From Echiichthys vipera (lineage: Eukaryota > Chordata > Actinopteri > Perciformes > Trachinidae): 64,000 nt of DNA. The notes beneath the pieces are model-generated. The model was not told the DNA's origin. It made no database searches and saw nothing but the letters and a program-made list of their open reading frames with translations. Positions 39,303-50,360 of the stretch are shown piece after piece (within the stretch, counting starts at the first letter, position 1; each line of letters begins with the position of its first letter). Where the stretch lies: contig OY829660.1 of assembly GCA_963691815.1 (NCBI GenBank), forward strand, positions 27,902,172 through 27,966,171, read 5' to 3'. The translations under genes were made by a program, and so were the position numbers.

Positions 39303-39745
39303 TCAACGAGCACCTCCTGGCGCTCCACTGGGTCTCCCTGGGTGAGCCCGGTAGAAATCCCGGATCAGGGACGGGTCCAGGATAAGGGATCTAGAGACCC
39401 AGCTCCGTTCCTCTGGACTGTATCCCTCCCAGTCCACCAGGTACTGGAAACCACGCCCTCTGCGTCGCACATCCAAAATCGAGCTGACTGTGAACGCCGG
39501 ATGGCCGTCAACGGTACAGGGGGTGGTGGGGCGACGGCAGGCGGGCACAACGTGCTGGTGGATACTGGCTTCAACTGGGAAACATGAAAGGTTGGATGGA
39601 TCCTGAGGGACGCAGGGAGCTTCAGGTGGACAGCACTGGGGTTGATAATGGCCTCCAACTCGAAGGGCCAATAAAGCGGGGAGCGAGTTTCTTGGATGCG
39701 ACATTCAGGGGGATGTCGTGAGAGTTCAACCAGACTTTTTGCCCT
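39303..39745 (-). pseudogene. Gypsy integrase C-terminus and chromodomain
   Basis: Minus-strand frames contain the integrase tail PGQKVWLNSHDIPLNVASKK and RIHPTFHVSQLKPV, then a chromodomain with SSILDVRRRGRGFQYLVDWE, GYSPEERSWVS and IRDFYRAHPGRP. It ends just before the polypurine-like G run and LTR. Frame changes near 39650 and 39500 show decay. Upstream it is cut at 39745 by a Harbinger element. Confidence 0.82.
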
Positions 39746-40048
39746 GGGGCCTCATGTATCAATGCTGCGTATGCACAAGAACGTGGCATACGCCATTTTC
39801 CTCGCCAACGTTCAGATGTATCAAAAGTGAAATGACCGTGGAAATGTGCGGTGCGCCACGCAAGCTTCATGGCTGGCGTACGCACGTTTCTACAGCTATT
39901 GTTTCTTTGGCGACACTTAGAGGTGATGCTGGGAAACTGTTAATTATGTGAAAACAATTCATCCTCAGTATAATGTGCACATCAATTAACACACACATGT
40001 TTGCAATCATATGGATGGATATAAAAGCATGCGCAAAGTCATGAAAAA

Positions 40049-41036
40049 ATGGCATTAACATTGGCAACCTTGGCCTTGTTAGAAGACATCGCAAATTGTT
40101 ATATCAGACGTGAGAGGGTGTTAAGAGACCCGGAAGATCTGTTGGCAAATGACGACAACTGGCTCATGAGTCGTTTCAGGTTGCCGAGGCCAGTATTACT
40201 GGAGGTGTGCGCAGAGCTGCGGCCAGCCCTAGAACGACACAGCCAGGAGCCAGGGGTTGTCTGTTCCCACACATGTGTTGACCACTATGGGGTTTCTGGC
40301 AACAGGAGCCTTCCAGAGGGAACTGGCCGACCGGTCAGGAGTGTGCCAGTCCACTCTGAGCCGAGTCATGCCAGCTGTGTGGGACGGGATCATAAGAATG
40401 TCATCCAGGTACATCAAATTCCCATACAATGCTGTTGAGCAGGCCAACATGAAAGCGCAATTTGCAGCTAGAGCCGGTTTCCCTAATGTAATCGGAGCTA
40501 TTGACTGCACACATGTTACTATAAAAGCACCATCACAGGATGAATTTGTTTTTGTGTTTTTGTTTTCATTCAATAAATGTTCAAATAATATGTGATGCGC
40601 AAATGCAGCTCACCAACATCTTGGCAAGGTGGCCTGGTTCAACGCATGACTCGTTCATTCTAACCAATAGCATGGTTGGTAGAAGGTTGGAGGCTGGCAC
40701 GGTGTGCGGTGGGTGGCTTCTCGGTGAGTAAATAATTTATCCATTTAATTGCGCCCCGAATTTAAACCAGCACAATGCGCGTTCGGGCATGTGCATTCAA
40801 ATATGTGTATTTGTTTTTTCCCTGGTGAAAATAGAGTGGCAGAGCTATCTAGTAAGCCTTTTTTTGTCACCTTGTGTTCAGTATTTTTCTCAATAAACAC
40901 ATGCGTAAAGTTGGAAATGTCACACTGCAGTAGCCACGGCGCACCTCTGCAGTCATTAATATAAGTGTGATCAGTCTTGTCAATCCTTGTAATGAAGTTG
41001 TTTTGTCCTGTTTGTTTCCCCACGACCAGTAGTGTG

Positions 41037-41103
<67 letters not shown>

Positions 41104-41556
41104 TTAGAAAAGTAAGTGATTTAAACAAGTGGTGCATGAACAAAGGAAATTAAATCTATTTCACATGTTGTATTCTTCCTTTATTTGAGTCCAGGGGACA
41201 GTGGTTACCCCCTGAGAACGTGGCTTTTGACCCCTCTCACTAACCCTGGCATCGACCAAGAGGGGAGGTACAATGACCGCCATTCCCGAAGTCGGGCAGT
41301 GGTGGAGAGGGCAATTGGCCTATTGAAGGGGCGTTGGCGCTGTCTAGACAGGTTGGGCGGGGTGCTGCTGTACACACCTGAGAAGGTGTGCCGCATCGTG
41401 CTGGCCTGTGGTGTCCTGCACAACTTGGCACACCGCCATGGCATACCACTGCCAGAGCACATCCCCCCACCAGAGGAACCGGATGCTGGACCCGTCAACC
41501 TCGACCCACCCCTCGAAGCGATACGGGCCCGGCAGCATCTGATTTCAACGATGTAA
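40049..41556 (+). pseudogene. HARBI1-like transposase (two exons, frameshifted)
   Basis: Exon 1 (about 40049-40723) encodes LANDDNWLMSRFRLPRPVLL, VLTTMGFLATGAFQRELADR, SQSTLSRVMPAVWDGI (with Cys for the first Ser), the catalytic GAIDCTHVTIKAP and ARWPGSTHDSFI. A GTGAGT donor at 40724 and a TCCAG acceptor ending at 41194 define an intron that restores LGDSGYP. Exon 2 (41195-41556) has NDRHSRSRAVVERAIGLLKG, with the acidic catalytic Glu, and GVLHNLAHRHGIPLP. Frameshifts near 40255 and 40550 disable it. The family works as a DDE nuclease with a partner Myb-like protein. Confidence 0.85.
41039..41101. repeat. (TA)n microsatellite in the Harbinger intron
   Basis: About 31 uninterrupted TA units occupy the middle of the transposase intron. 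Confidence 0.95.
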
Positions 41557-41573
41557 AGAGGCAAGGACACAAT

Positions 41574-41825
41574 TTACTTTTTAAGTGCATTTATTGCGTG
41601 ACAAATATCTCCCAGTGCATTGACAATTTGATCTAGACGATCACTGACGCCACGGATTGCTCTCACTATTTCCTCCTGTGATTCCAGCACAGCTTGTGAA
41701 AGGACGCGGCCAGTCGGGCGGACGTCAGCAGCTGGCGTGGAGTCGCCGGGGGCGCGTGGTGCTGGAGGAGCCAGTGGAGACGCCAGGGTGCGAGGTGCAG
41801 AGAGAGGAGCCCTCTCCTGGTTCAT
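41574..41825 (-). pseudogene. Harbinger second ORF, C-terminal part
   Basis: This minus-strand frame is Pro/Ala-rich, then has a helical end (LESQEEIVRAIRGVSDRLDQ, IVNALGDICHAINAL) typical of the C-terminus of the Myb/SANT-like accessory protein of Harbinger elements. The Myb-like N-terminal half is missing because the element ends at about 41888. Confidence 0.6.
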
Positions 41826-41888
41826 CGTCGCTTGAGAAATAATAATTTAAAAATTAAGTAATTAAACATGAGTCAATGTGTTTACACA

Positions 41889-42905
41889 ACAAACACAAAC
41901 TCCCGGGTATCCGTACCCATGGTCTTCCACCAGAAGTGACGACGAAGGAGTGATAGGGTCCTGGTGATTCCGGGATGACAGGAGAGACGAGAAGAGTGCC
42001 CCCACTGGAGCACCTGGGAGCGAACACAGGCAGGAACAAACAGACGTCCTGGTGGACCACCACCAGGGTCGGGGTTAGCGCGTTGAGCCTGTCTGACAGT
42101 CGACTTGATCTCCCAGGTTAATAATGCCATCACACAAGATGCGGGAACGATTTGATCCACACCGGTCTCTTCCTCCTCGGCAGGTCCAAACTGACGAGAA
42201 AGGGCATCTGGCTTAATGTTCTTGCTGCCAGGAATGTAGGTTAAGGTGAAGTTAAAGCGACCAAAAAACAAGGCCCACCGGGTTTGAAGGGAATTAAGTC
42301 TCTTTTCATTCCGGATATACGCTAAGTTCTTGTGGTCAGTCCAGACCACGAACGGAACCTCTGCCCACTCTAACCAGTGTCGCCACTCCTCTAACGCTAA
42401 TTTAACTGCTAGCAGTTCACGGTTCCCAACGTCGTAGTTCCTCTCAGCGGGAGACAGTTTCTTGGAGAAGAATGCGCATGGGTGAACCTTGTTGTCAGAC
42501 ACTGCCCGCTGGGACAGAACTGTCCCCACTCCCAGATCCGAGGCATCCACCTCAACAATAAACTGAAGGGCATTATCTGGCTGGACACGGGTGCAGACGA
42601 GAAACGCTTTTTCAGGGTCAGAGAAGCGCCGTTGGCGGCAGGAGATCAGGCAAAGGGAGTAGAGAGGGGCGTCAACCTGGACATTGGTGAGACTACCTGA
42701 CTGTTGTTTCGGATGAAACGGAGGTAAAAGTTGGTGAAACCCGAAAATCGCTGTAGTTGCTTCCTGGAGGTGGGCGTCGGCCATTCGGTCACCGCTGTGG
42801 CATTAGTTAACCCAAACGGCATGACGTACTCGAAGTGTCCGAGTGGAGTGTTGAAAGCTGTCTTCCATTGGCCCCTCTCCCTCACCCTCACAAGATGATA
42901 CACGT
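41889..42905 (-). pseudogene. Gypsy pol fragment, inverted (RT, RNase H, integrase N-terminus)
   Basis: From 42905 downward the minus strand encodes the start of the palm (NVYHLVRVRE, FNTPLGHFEYVMPFGLTNAT). It skips the catalytic core and continues with EWPTPTSRKQLQRFSGF. RNase H follows (FIVEVDASDLGVGTVLSQRA, SKKLSPAERNYDVGNRELLA, VKLALEEWRHWLEW, VVWTDHKNLAYI, IKPDALSRQFG), then the integrase zinc finger start (HSSRLSCHPGITRTLSLLRR, HFWWKTMGTDTREFV). There the Harbinger intervenes. With 39303-39745 it forms one minus-strand pol. Confidence 0.82.
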
Positions 42906-45065
42906 TGCAGAGGTTTTCCAGGCGTTAGTTAACGACATGCTCTGTGATATGCTGAATCGTTTCGGCCTTTGTGTACCTGGATGAAATCCTGATTTTTTCT
43001 CAAGACGGAACATGTGGTGCACGTCCGTCAGATTCTCCAGCGTCTCCATGAGTGGCCAACGCCTACCTCCAGGAAGCAACTACAGCGTTTTTTGGGGTTT
43101 CGCCAACTTTTACCATCGCTTCATCCGAAACTACAGTCAGGTAGTGTCGCCTATGACCAGGTTGACGTCCCCCACAACTCCCTTTGTCTGGTCTTCAGCC
43201 GCCAACGACTCTTTTCTGGCTCTAAAGAAACGGTTCTCGTCAGCTCCTGTGTTGGTTCAGCCAGATTCCACTCTCCAGTTCATTGTGGAGGTGGATGCCT
43301 CGGATCTGGGTGTGGGGGCGGTTCTTTCCCAGCGGGCAGTTTCGGATAACAAGGTTCACCCATGCGCGTTCTTTTCCAAGAAGCTGTCCCCCGCTGAGAG
43401 GAACTACGACGTTGGGAACCGTGAACTGCTAGCGACACTAGTTAGAGGGGGCAGAAATTCCGTTCATGGTCTGGACTGACCACAAGAACTTGGCTTATAT
43501 CCAGACTGCAAAGAGACTTAATTCCCGTCAGTGGGCCTTGTTTTTTGGCCGCTTTAACTTCACATTAACCTACATTCCTGGCAACAAGAACATTAAGCCA
43601 GATGCTCTCTCTCGTCAGTTTGGACCTGCCGAGGAGGAAGAGACTGGTTCGGATCACATCGTTCCCGCATCTTGTGTGATGGCGGCATTAACCTGGGAGT
43701 TCGAGTCGACTGTCAGACAGGCTCAATAAACCGAGCCCGACCCTGGTGGTGGTCCACCGGGGTGTCTGTTTGTTCCTGCCAGTGTTTGCTCCCAGGTGCT
43801 CCAGTGGGGGCACTCTTCTCGTCTCTCCTGTCATCCCGGAATCACCAGGACCCTATCACTTCTTCGTCGTCACTTCTGGCGGAAGACCATGGGTACGGAT
43901 ACCCGGGGGTTTGTTCTGGCCTGCACCGTCTGCGCCCAGGGAAAGGCGTCCAATCGCCCTCCAGCAGGTCTTCTCCGCCCTCTCCCAGTACCCGGGCGGC
44001 CTTGGTCCCGCATCGCCTTGGATTTTGTTACTGGACTTCCCGTCTCCCAAAGTAACGACACTATTGTTACAGTTGTTGACCGTTTCTCGAAGATGGTTCA
44101 CTTTGTTCCCCTGCCTAAGCTGCCTTCTGCCATGGAGACGGCATCAAGCCTGGTGGACCATGTCTTTTGCCTCCACGGGATACCTGCTGACATCGTGTCA
44201 GACCGGGTTCCCCAGTTCAACTCCCGGGTCTGGAGAGCCTTCTGCCAGGCCTTGGGAGCCAAGGTCAGCTTATCCTCAGGCTTCCATCCTCAGTCCAATG
44301 GGCAGACGGAGAGAGCTAAACAGGACCTGGAGACCGCTCTTCATTGTATCTGTGCCCGCAACCCCTCGTTGTGGTCTTCTCAGCTTTCCTGGGTGGAATA
44401 CAACCACAACTCCCTTACCTGCACCGCTACAGGTATGTCTCCCTTCGAGGCTTCATTGGGCTACTTAAATCCTCTCTTTCTGGCCCAGGAATCAGAGATT
44501 GCTGTTCCGTCCGTCCAACACCATCTATATAGAGAGAGATCCGAGGGGCCTTGTTACGGACGATGGAGCAGAACCGCAGGATGGCGGATCGCCATCACAT
44601 CCCTGCGCCCAAGTACAGACCAGGTCAGAAGGTCTGGTTGAACTTGCATGACATCCCCCTGAATGTCGCATCCAGGAAACTCACTCCTCGCTTTATTGGC
44701 CCCTTCGAGGTGAAGGCCATTATCAACCCCAATGCTGTCTGCCTGAAGCTCCCAGTGTCCCTCAGGATCCATCCAACCTTTCACATCTCCCAGTTGAAGC
44801 CAGTATCCACCAGCACGTTGTGCCCGCCTGCCATCGCCCCACCAGCCCCTGTACCGTTGACGGCCATCCGGCGTTCACCGTGAGTTCCATTTTGGACGTG
44901 CAACACAGAGGGCGTGGTTTCCAGTACCTGGTGGACTGGGAGGGATATGGTCCTGAGGAACGGAGCTGGGTGTCTAGATCCCTTATCCTGGACCCGTCCC
45001 TTATCCGGGACTTCTACCGGGCTCACCCAGGGAGGCCCGGTGGAGCGCCTGGAGGTGCTCGTTGA
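42905..45065 (+). pseudogene. Gypsy pol (RT C-part, RNase H, integrase, chromodomain)
   Basis: This begins abruptly at VFQALVNDML in the palm. The catalytic box reads VYLDEILIFSQ, Glu for the second Asp. RNase H (43240-43730) has a deletion between RELLA and the next segment. The integrase (43796-44641) keeps the zinc-finger region HSSRLSCHPG and CTVCAQGKASNRPP, the DDE core with ALDFVTGLP and VSDRVPQFNS, and catalytic Glu in SNGQTERAKQDLE. The tail (PGQKVWLNLHDIPLNVASRK) and chromodomain (SSILDVQHRGRGFQYLVDWE, GYGPEERSWVS) end at the stop near 45065. It is followed by a purine-rich tract and an LTR. Confidence 0.85.
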
Positions 45066-45076
45066 GGTGGGGATAC

Positions 45077-45535
45077 TGTCAAGAGTTGGTTCTGTCAGTG
45101 CCCTCCTCTCTCCCTTTTGTATGAGTTTGTGTCCCTCTGTCTGTTTCTCCCTGCATGTGTAGGCGTGTAGACCTCAGCTGCAGCCTGTTACGCTAATCTC
45201 ATGTACAACTATACAGACCCTGAGCTGACAGGCATGCAGCGCCGGACCGTTGTTATCCTTCCCCTGGTAAACTCTTTGTCGAATTGGCTCCTGTTACTCA
45301 TTTGTTGGTTTTACGCTTCTCGTTGTTTGTTATATTAATCGTTGTTTTCTTTGTTTCTTTCCGTAGTATCCCGTGTTCCTGTTTCCTTGTCCTGTTCCCT
45401 CATTGTCCGTCGTTTCCCTGTTCCTGTTTACCTTCGACCGTCTAGTCTTAGTATTTCTGTTACCCTGTAGTTGTTTCACGTTTTGTTTGTACTTTTACCC
45501 TTTGTCCGTGTCTGCATTTGGGTCCAGTCTCCCAG
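45077..45535 (+). mobile_element. Sushi-type Gypsy LTR, subfamily B (3' LTR, truncated)
   Basis: The LTR begins TGTCAAGAGTTGG right after GAGGTGGGGATAC, a polypurine-like tract. A TATA-like CTATACAG precedes GCCGGACCGT (45241-45250) by about 30 bases. It is truncated at GTCTCCCAG near 45535, before the terminal CA. Subfamily variants pair it with 36594-37122. Confidence 0.85.
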
Positions 45536-46390
45536 TGAGAAGGAGTTTAAAGCAGCCTTTCTGAATGATTATTGCAGAGAGGAAAGAACAGGAAACAAAA
45601 GGAGCTAAAATCATTTCTATGTTTATTGTGTAATTCTGTATCTGGTGCAGGATCCATTTCTAGTTCTCAGTCATGTACAGGAGTGAAATCCATTCAGCAG
45701 TGACCCAAGTCCCTGCTTTAAACTCCTTCTTCCTGCTCCATGTATTGTTGTTCATGGGTCGACTAAATGGGTTCATTCACACCTGAACATTAAGTCTTTT
45801 ACTGTTTAATGTCAACAAGATTCAACCAGACATTTCACCTGTATATACCCAATGTTTACATCTGTTGGTATTTATGAAAATTAGCACAAATGTAATTATA
45901 TTATGCCCCATGTGAACAAACAATTGATGTAAGTAATCAACTCAGTCATTTTCATGGTGATATCTGAAGGTTATTTTTTCACTATTCACGTGAGAAAAAT
46001 AAAGAATAGTTGAATCATAGTGAATATTTGGGTCTTTTTAGAAACTTTCTCCTAATGTGATTCTTCAGGCTTTTCTTTCCCTTACTCAGCACATATTAAG
46101 CATACAAAATTAGCTGAGTTTGCTTCTGTTACAATTTGTTCAACCTTTTTTCATAAAATGACTGAACTAAAAATTCTCCCCGAGTTTAGGCTTTCAAGCA
46201 GCGTGTGCCTGTCTGCTGCTGCAACCTGCAGTCACGTCACGCCGATTGAAAAAGCCCCGTCAAGCCAGCCGCCGCTTAGTGTCTGTTGTGCATCTATTAC
46301 TGCACTTACGGCGCGGGTGCCCGACTTGGCCAAAGTGGATGGGAAAGGATTTTTCCCCTGTACAATGGTAAAACATGAGGGAAATTATAG
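45536..46390. other. No gene recognised
   Basis: The sequence is A/T-rich. A frame at 46158-46412 encodes 84 residues with no domain I recognise, and it may be part of an older repeat. Confidence 0.4.
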
Positions 46391-46725
46391 GTTTGCTAAT
46401 ATTTTAAATTGATTCTTGTTCACAGTGATCCTGACTATCATTGTGGAAAATATCAAGACATTTTACTGTATGGTTTCATAATCAACTTAATTCAAAATCC
46501 CTCCCACGCGAATGGATACTTTCCGGATTTTCTAAGTTAATTAAAATTATTCCATAGGAGGTTTGAAAATATTTTCAATGGATTCTTGTTCACAGTGACT
46601 CTGACTATCATAATGGAAAATATCAAGACATTTTACTGCATGGTTTCATAATAAATTAGATTCAAAACTAATCTCCCAGTGTCAAAGTGAATACTGGCTG
46701 GATGCTTTCCTCATGATTTAAGACA
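46391..46725. repeat. Two-copy tandem repeat, period 170 bp
   Basis: The block starting GTTTGCTAATATTTT at 46391 repeats from 46561 (GTTTGAAAATATTTTCAATG). GATTCTTGTTCACAGTGA occurs at 46411 and 46581, and AAATATCAAGACATTTTACT in both copies. The copies differ by scattered substitutions. Confidence 0.8.
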
Positions 46726-47159
46726 GAGGTTTGCTCATTTGGTTTCTTTATTGAAACCCCCAAGAAAGTCTTTAGTAGTCAAAAAATAAAATCCAACTTT
46801 CAAATCAAATTTACATATATATATTTCTAAACAATGTCAAAGGCCAAATAAAATAGTATCAAATCAAAACAAGAATTGCAATTTTTTACAGTAACTGGCA
46901 AAGTGTCAACTTTAAATGTTTTTTTTTTCTTTTGGTTTGGACATAGATACATTTCCAATAGTAAAAACTCTCAAGAAAGACAAAAATGTGATAAATAATG
47001 TTTGAAAATAGGTAAGTTGTAAGATCTGACAAGAGTAAAAGTGTTGGCGTGTAATTCACTTTTGAGCACTTTGTGCTTCAACAACGTGGTCTCCATGAAT
47101 AAAATGTTTCACCTCAAGTGCTATTGGTTTGTTCACATTTAGAACACTGCCAGATCTCA

Positions 47160-47941
47160 TCATTCCCGATCACAGCTCATGTGGGATGATACCACTCTTT
47201 TGCACAGTGAACACTGAACCATCAGCTCTTTGTAATGAGCTTTTCTGCAAACACAGGGTACTGGTACTGTAGTTTTTGTGATCTTTGACTGAGCTTCTCT
47301 GTCTTCGACATTCATTCCAAATGTGATGATGTTTCTTGTAAATGACTTGTTCAGCTGTGCCCTCATCCTGCTTTCATTGAATATGCACTGTTCTGGTTGA
47401 TGCATAATGCATAATGCATATGCCCAGGCTATTGCAAACACCCCACAGTTACTGAAATGTGTTTGCTGCTGCACTGCTGGTTGCAAAACTATAAAAGTGT
47501 CAGCCTGTGGCCTTAGCAGCCAGGACAGTGCCTGCAGTGAACTTGGGTCCAGAGGGCTACGTTGGCTGTCATAGTTGAGTGTCACTGCAAAACACATTGC
47601 TGACTGTTATCCAGTGGCTCTGTCTGATGTTTAACATCTGAACAAATTTCTTTTCAGGAGTCCCCACAATCCCTCCTTGTCCAATTGCGCTAAACGGTAC
47701 AACAGATTGAAATCCGTCAAGGTGGTCATGATCCTTGGCCATGAGGTAGCTGGCTTGATCCATGGCATCATTGGTCAACCAGTCATCATGGTGAAGGATT
47801 TATTGCAGTGTATTTATCTTTACTGGTCATGAGAGCCTTCTTGGAATTATTTTTCCCGTAGCCCTGGAGTTTTTCCAAATAGGCCCTTCAACATTGGATT
47901 TTCTCCTTTTTAGATGCTGCACTGCTGCTTTCTGTGAATAT
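47160..47941 (-). pseudogene. Ulp1-like cysteine peptidase with Cys-rich tail
   Basis: After an acceptor ending at 47942, the minus strand encodes YLEKLQGYGKNNSKKAL, then HHDDWLTNDAMDQASYL, QGGIVGTPEKKFVQMLN and IRQSHWITVSNVF with the candidate catalytic His. Past a frameshift near 47585 it has NYDSQRSPLDPSSLQALSWL (candidate Asp) and HFSNCGVFAIAWAYAL with the nucleophile Cys. This is the C48/Ulp1-type order His-Asp-Cys. The tail VPCVCRKAHYKELMVQCSLC and MSC resembles a PHD or zinc-ribbon finger. It stops at 47160. Such peptidases occur in eukaryotic mobile elements and in SUMO proteases. Confidence 0.7.
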
Positions 47942-48078
47942 AGACAACACAATGTATTACTTATACTGCAGGCTATTACGACATAACCACAAAATGTTAC
48001 TGTTCTTTAATTTTGTGTGATATTTTAGTGTATTAAGTGTCGGTTTCATGGGATATGAGAGAGAGAAATAAATGTCAC

Positions 48079-48759
48079 CTGAGGGTTGACCATGGCTGTC
48101 GTTGCCTTTTCTGCTTTCTTCTAGTTTTTCTCCTTGTCTACTGGTGGACTACTCGGTATTAGCTTGCAGGCCCTTTCCATTGCTTTTGTTGTTTTTTCAT
48201 CATTATTTACAAGATTAATTTTGAAGGGTGAACATGTTTCCTTTTTGAAAATGTACTGTTTGATGGTGGTGGCTATTATATCTACACATAGTGGCAGAGG
48301 AAAATTGAAAATTCCAGTGCTAATAGCTGGAATGGTGACAGAAAATAGATTTTGTTCTTCTGCCTTCTCCAGTACACTCCAGATTACCTTTTCCAGCATT
48401 GGCTTTGCAACATAAATCATTTGTGGTGTTGGGTGACTCCTTAGGCATGGCCCCACTGTATGAATGATTTTGGAGCATGGCAGGTTTCCTGAGTCGGTAA
48501 CAACAGCTTCTCCCGTTTGTAATCGGCCATGTTTTGCAGAATGATGGTCACTTGCTGCCTGTACCTGTGGACCACCCGCATCACATAATGCTTTTGCAAG
48601 TCCACCATGATGCTGAAGCTGCATATTTGACGCATTTACCACTGCGTCGGACTTGAAAGTAGTCAGATCAGCTTTGATAACTGAAACTGTGAGACCTTTG
48701 GAAAACTTCAAAAACAATCTTTCTGATTTGGTGGCATTGTCTGCAGCTTCCAAATCATC
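48079..48759 (-). pseudogene. Macro-domain exon
   Basis: The acceptor TTTTCTTCCAG ends at 48760 and the donor GTGACA starts at 48078. It encodes a macro domain that would bind or remove ADP-ribose: DLTTFKSDAVVNASNMQL, HHGGLAKALCDAGGPQVQ, GEAVVTDSGNLPCSKIIHTV and TIPAISTGIFNFPLPLCVDI. The ADP-ribose-binding loops (NASN; STGIFNFP) are present. In typical macro domains the first loop has HGGG, here HHGG. A TAG at 48121-48123 stops the frame 14 codons before the donor. Confidence 0.75.
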
Positions 48760-49682
48760 CTGGAAGAAAAGAATTGCTATAAGTCCTCATTCTACAAATT
48801 TGCCTTGTGTATGACATGACTGCTGATAGAAGCAGCAGGATGAGTTCTAAAGTATATAGTTCGATGCTATCTGCTCAGATTCAGCCAAATGCTGTGGAAC
48901 TGATAGGATGGTGCTTCACATTACAGGTAAGGGGTAAGATAATGACCCAAAACCTACTGCAAAAGCAACACGAGAGCTTCTCGACACAAAGATACAGAAT
49001 TATTCAACTCAAAGTCACCGGATCTAAACTCAACAAAGTGTAATTGCAACAAGGATGAATTTATTTAACAGACATTTTAATCTTTGTGCCACTGGATGAC
49101 TGTCTTGATAGGATACACTGCTGATATGATCACAAGAGGTCAGTATGCATATAATTATGCACTGTACAGTATGTCAGGTGTCCTTTGACTCTACTTTGTC
49201 TATTCTGACTTCTTCCTCTGTTACCACAATATTTTTGCACTATTTGTCTTTCCAGATAGATTGCAGTTCTCCGCCCAGCCAGCTGCTCTCACTGCTGAGC
49301 TTTCTTGCCTTCACCATCAATAGATCAGCCCTCCACTCATGTATTGTTCTGTAGCTGTCATTATTCCTAGTATTCTCACAACCTCACAAGATTGTACCAG
49401 TACAAACTTTTGTTTTGTTTTATGTAGTATGCTTTCATTTATAATTTAATTTGATTTATTGCCTGCCAACCAACTTAACAAGTATAGTCTCTTGTCTCAG
49501 ATTCCTGCCAATTAATAGCCAGGTTTCACAGTTAATTTGGTATCTAACCCCTAGCCTAATAATTTGATTTTATGAATATAGCTTAAAACTACTAATTGTA
49601 TTCACACAGTATATTGTAATATCAATGTTCCATTTATAAACTGAGAATAGAATGTTATTAATGAATGATATAAAAAAACAAC

Positions 49683-49745
49683 CTGTGTTGAGATCACAGC
49701 TTCTGGTTTTTCTTTGGGTTCATTGGTGGCAGCCTTTGGAGACTT
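49683..49745 (-). pseudogene. Exon block D of the macro/Ulp1 locus
   Basis: A 63-nt block between the acceptor TTTTTTGGTCAG and the donor GTTGTT encodes KSPKAATNEPKEKPEAVIST plus Gln, a Lys/Pro/Glu-rich linker. It is in phase with the macro exon. Confidence 0.45.
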
Positions 49746-49906
49746 CTGACCAAAAAAATATATAAATGATAATAATTTAAAAACTTATACTCATACATTT
49801 AGCAAATTCTTTGACATTTTAATAAGATAATGGGTATTATTAAAACCTTAAAGGATACCTTGCTTCTCACATCTTAGAATGTTCAAAAACACAAAATACT
49901 CCTTAC

Positions 49907-50067
49907 TTTCTTTCTGGTTCTTTCTCTGTCTTGGAATTCAATGATCAGTGCATCATGCATTTTTTGGTATGTCTGCACAAAATCATCAAGTCGTGTGAGT
50001 CGCCTTCTCTGGAATCTTCTTCTCTTGAGGTCCCACTGACTTTTCTCCATAATTGTCTTGTAAAGTT
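49907..50067 (-). pseudogene. Exon block C of the macro/Ulp1 locus
   Basis: The acceptor ATAATTTTCAG ends at 50068 and the donor GTAAGG starts at 49906. The open frame reads LYKTIMEKSQWDLKRRRFQR, then LDDFVQTYQKMHDALIIEFQ: strongly basic, then helical. This frame does not follow from block B, so one base has been lost or gained or an exon is missing. Confidence 0.5.
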
Positions 50068-50168
50068 CTGAAAATTATTTTATATTTTTCATTTTTCATT
50101 GTCATTTTAAGGAAACTTTTTTTTTTTAATTGCAGCTATTGATAAACAAAATGTTAAACTTTATTTAC

Positions 50169-50250
50169 CTGTTTATGGACTGACTGACTTCTTTGTGGAT
50201 CTTGCTAAAATGCTGGTATGCTGGGCCTGTATCATGACGGCCAAGACCCC
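50169..50250 (-). pseudogene. Exon block B of the macro/Ulp1 locus
   Basis: The acceptor ATATTTACAG ends at 50251 and the donor GTAAAT starts at 50168. It encodes GLGRHDTGPAYQHFSKIHKE, then VSQSINR, in frame with block A. Confidence 0.5.
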
Positions 50251-50360
50251 CTGTAAATATAATGAGAGCGTAAAAGAAGACGACAATGACATTTAATATA
50301 TTATTAATATGTTGTTTTTATAAATTACAACACTTTTAAAACAGAACTCGTAAGAACTAC

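Larger units (their letters stand above)
39747..41888 (+). mobile_element. PIF/Harbinger DNA transposon inside a Gypsy element
   Basis: The left end GGGGCCTCATGTATCAA resembles the terminal repeat of the second Harbinger in this window (GGGCCTCATTTATCAA at 57597). It carries the usual two genes, a HARBI1-like nuclease on the plus strand and a second ORF on the minus strand. The right terminus is not visible: the second ORF lacks its Myb-like N-terminal part and Gypsy sequence resumes at about 41889. The insertion replaced the Gypsy integrase core. Confidence 0.8.

Noticed and set aside
43746..44468. 240-residue Pro/Ser/Arg-rich plus-strand frame
   Set aside because: It overlaps the Gypsy integrase in another frame; the integrase frame carries all the conserved motifs.
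46158..46412. 84-residue plus-strand frame as a small gene
   Set aside because: No domain, splice context or neighbour supports it; the GC-richer composition alone is not enough.
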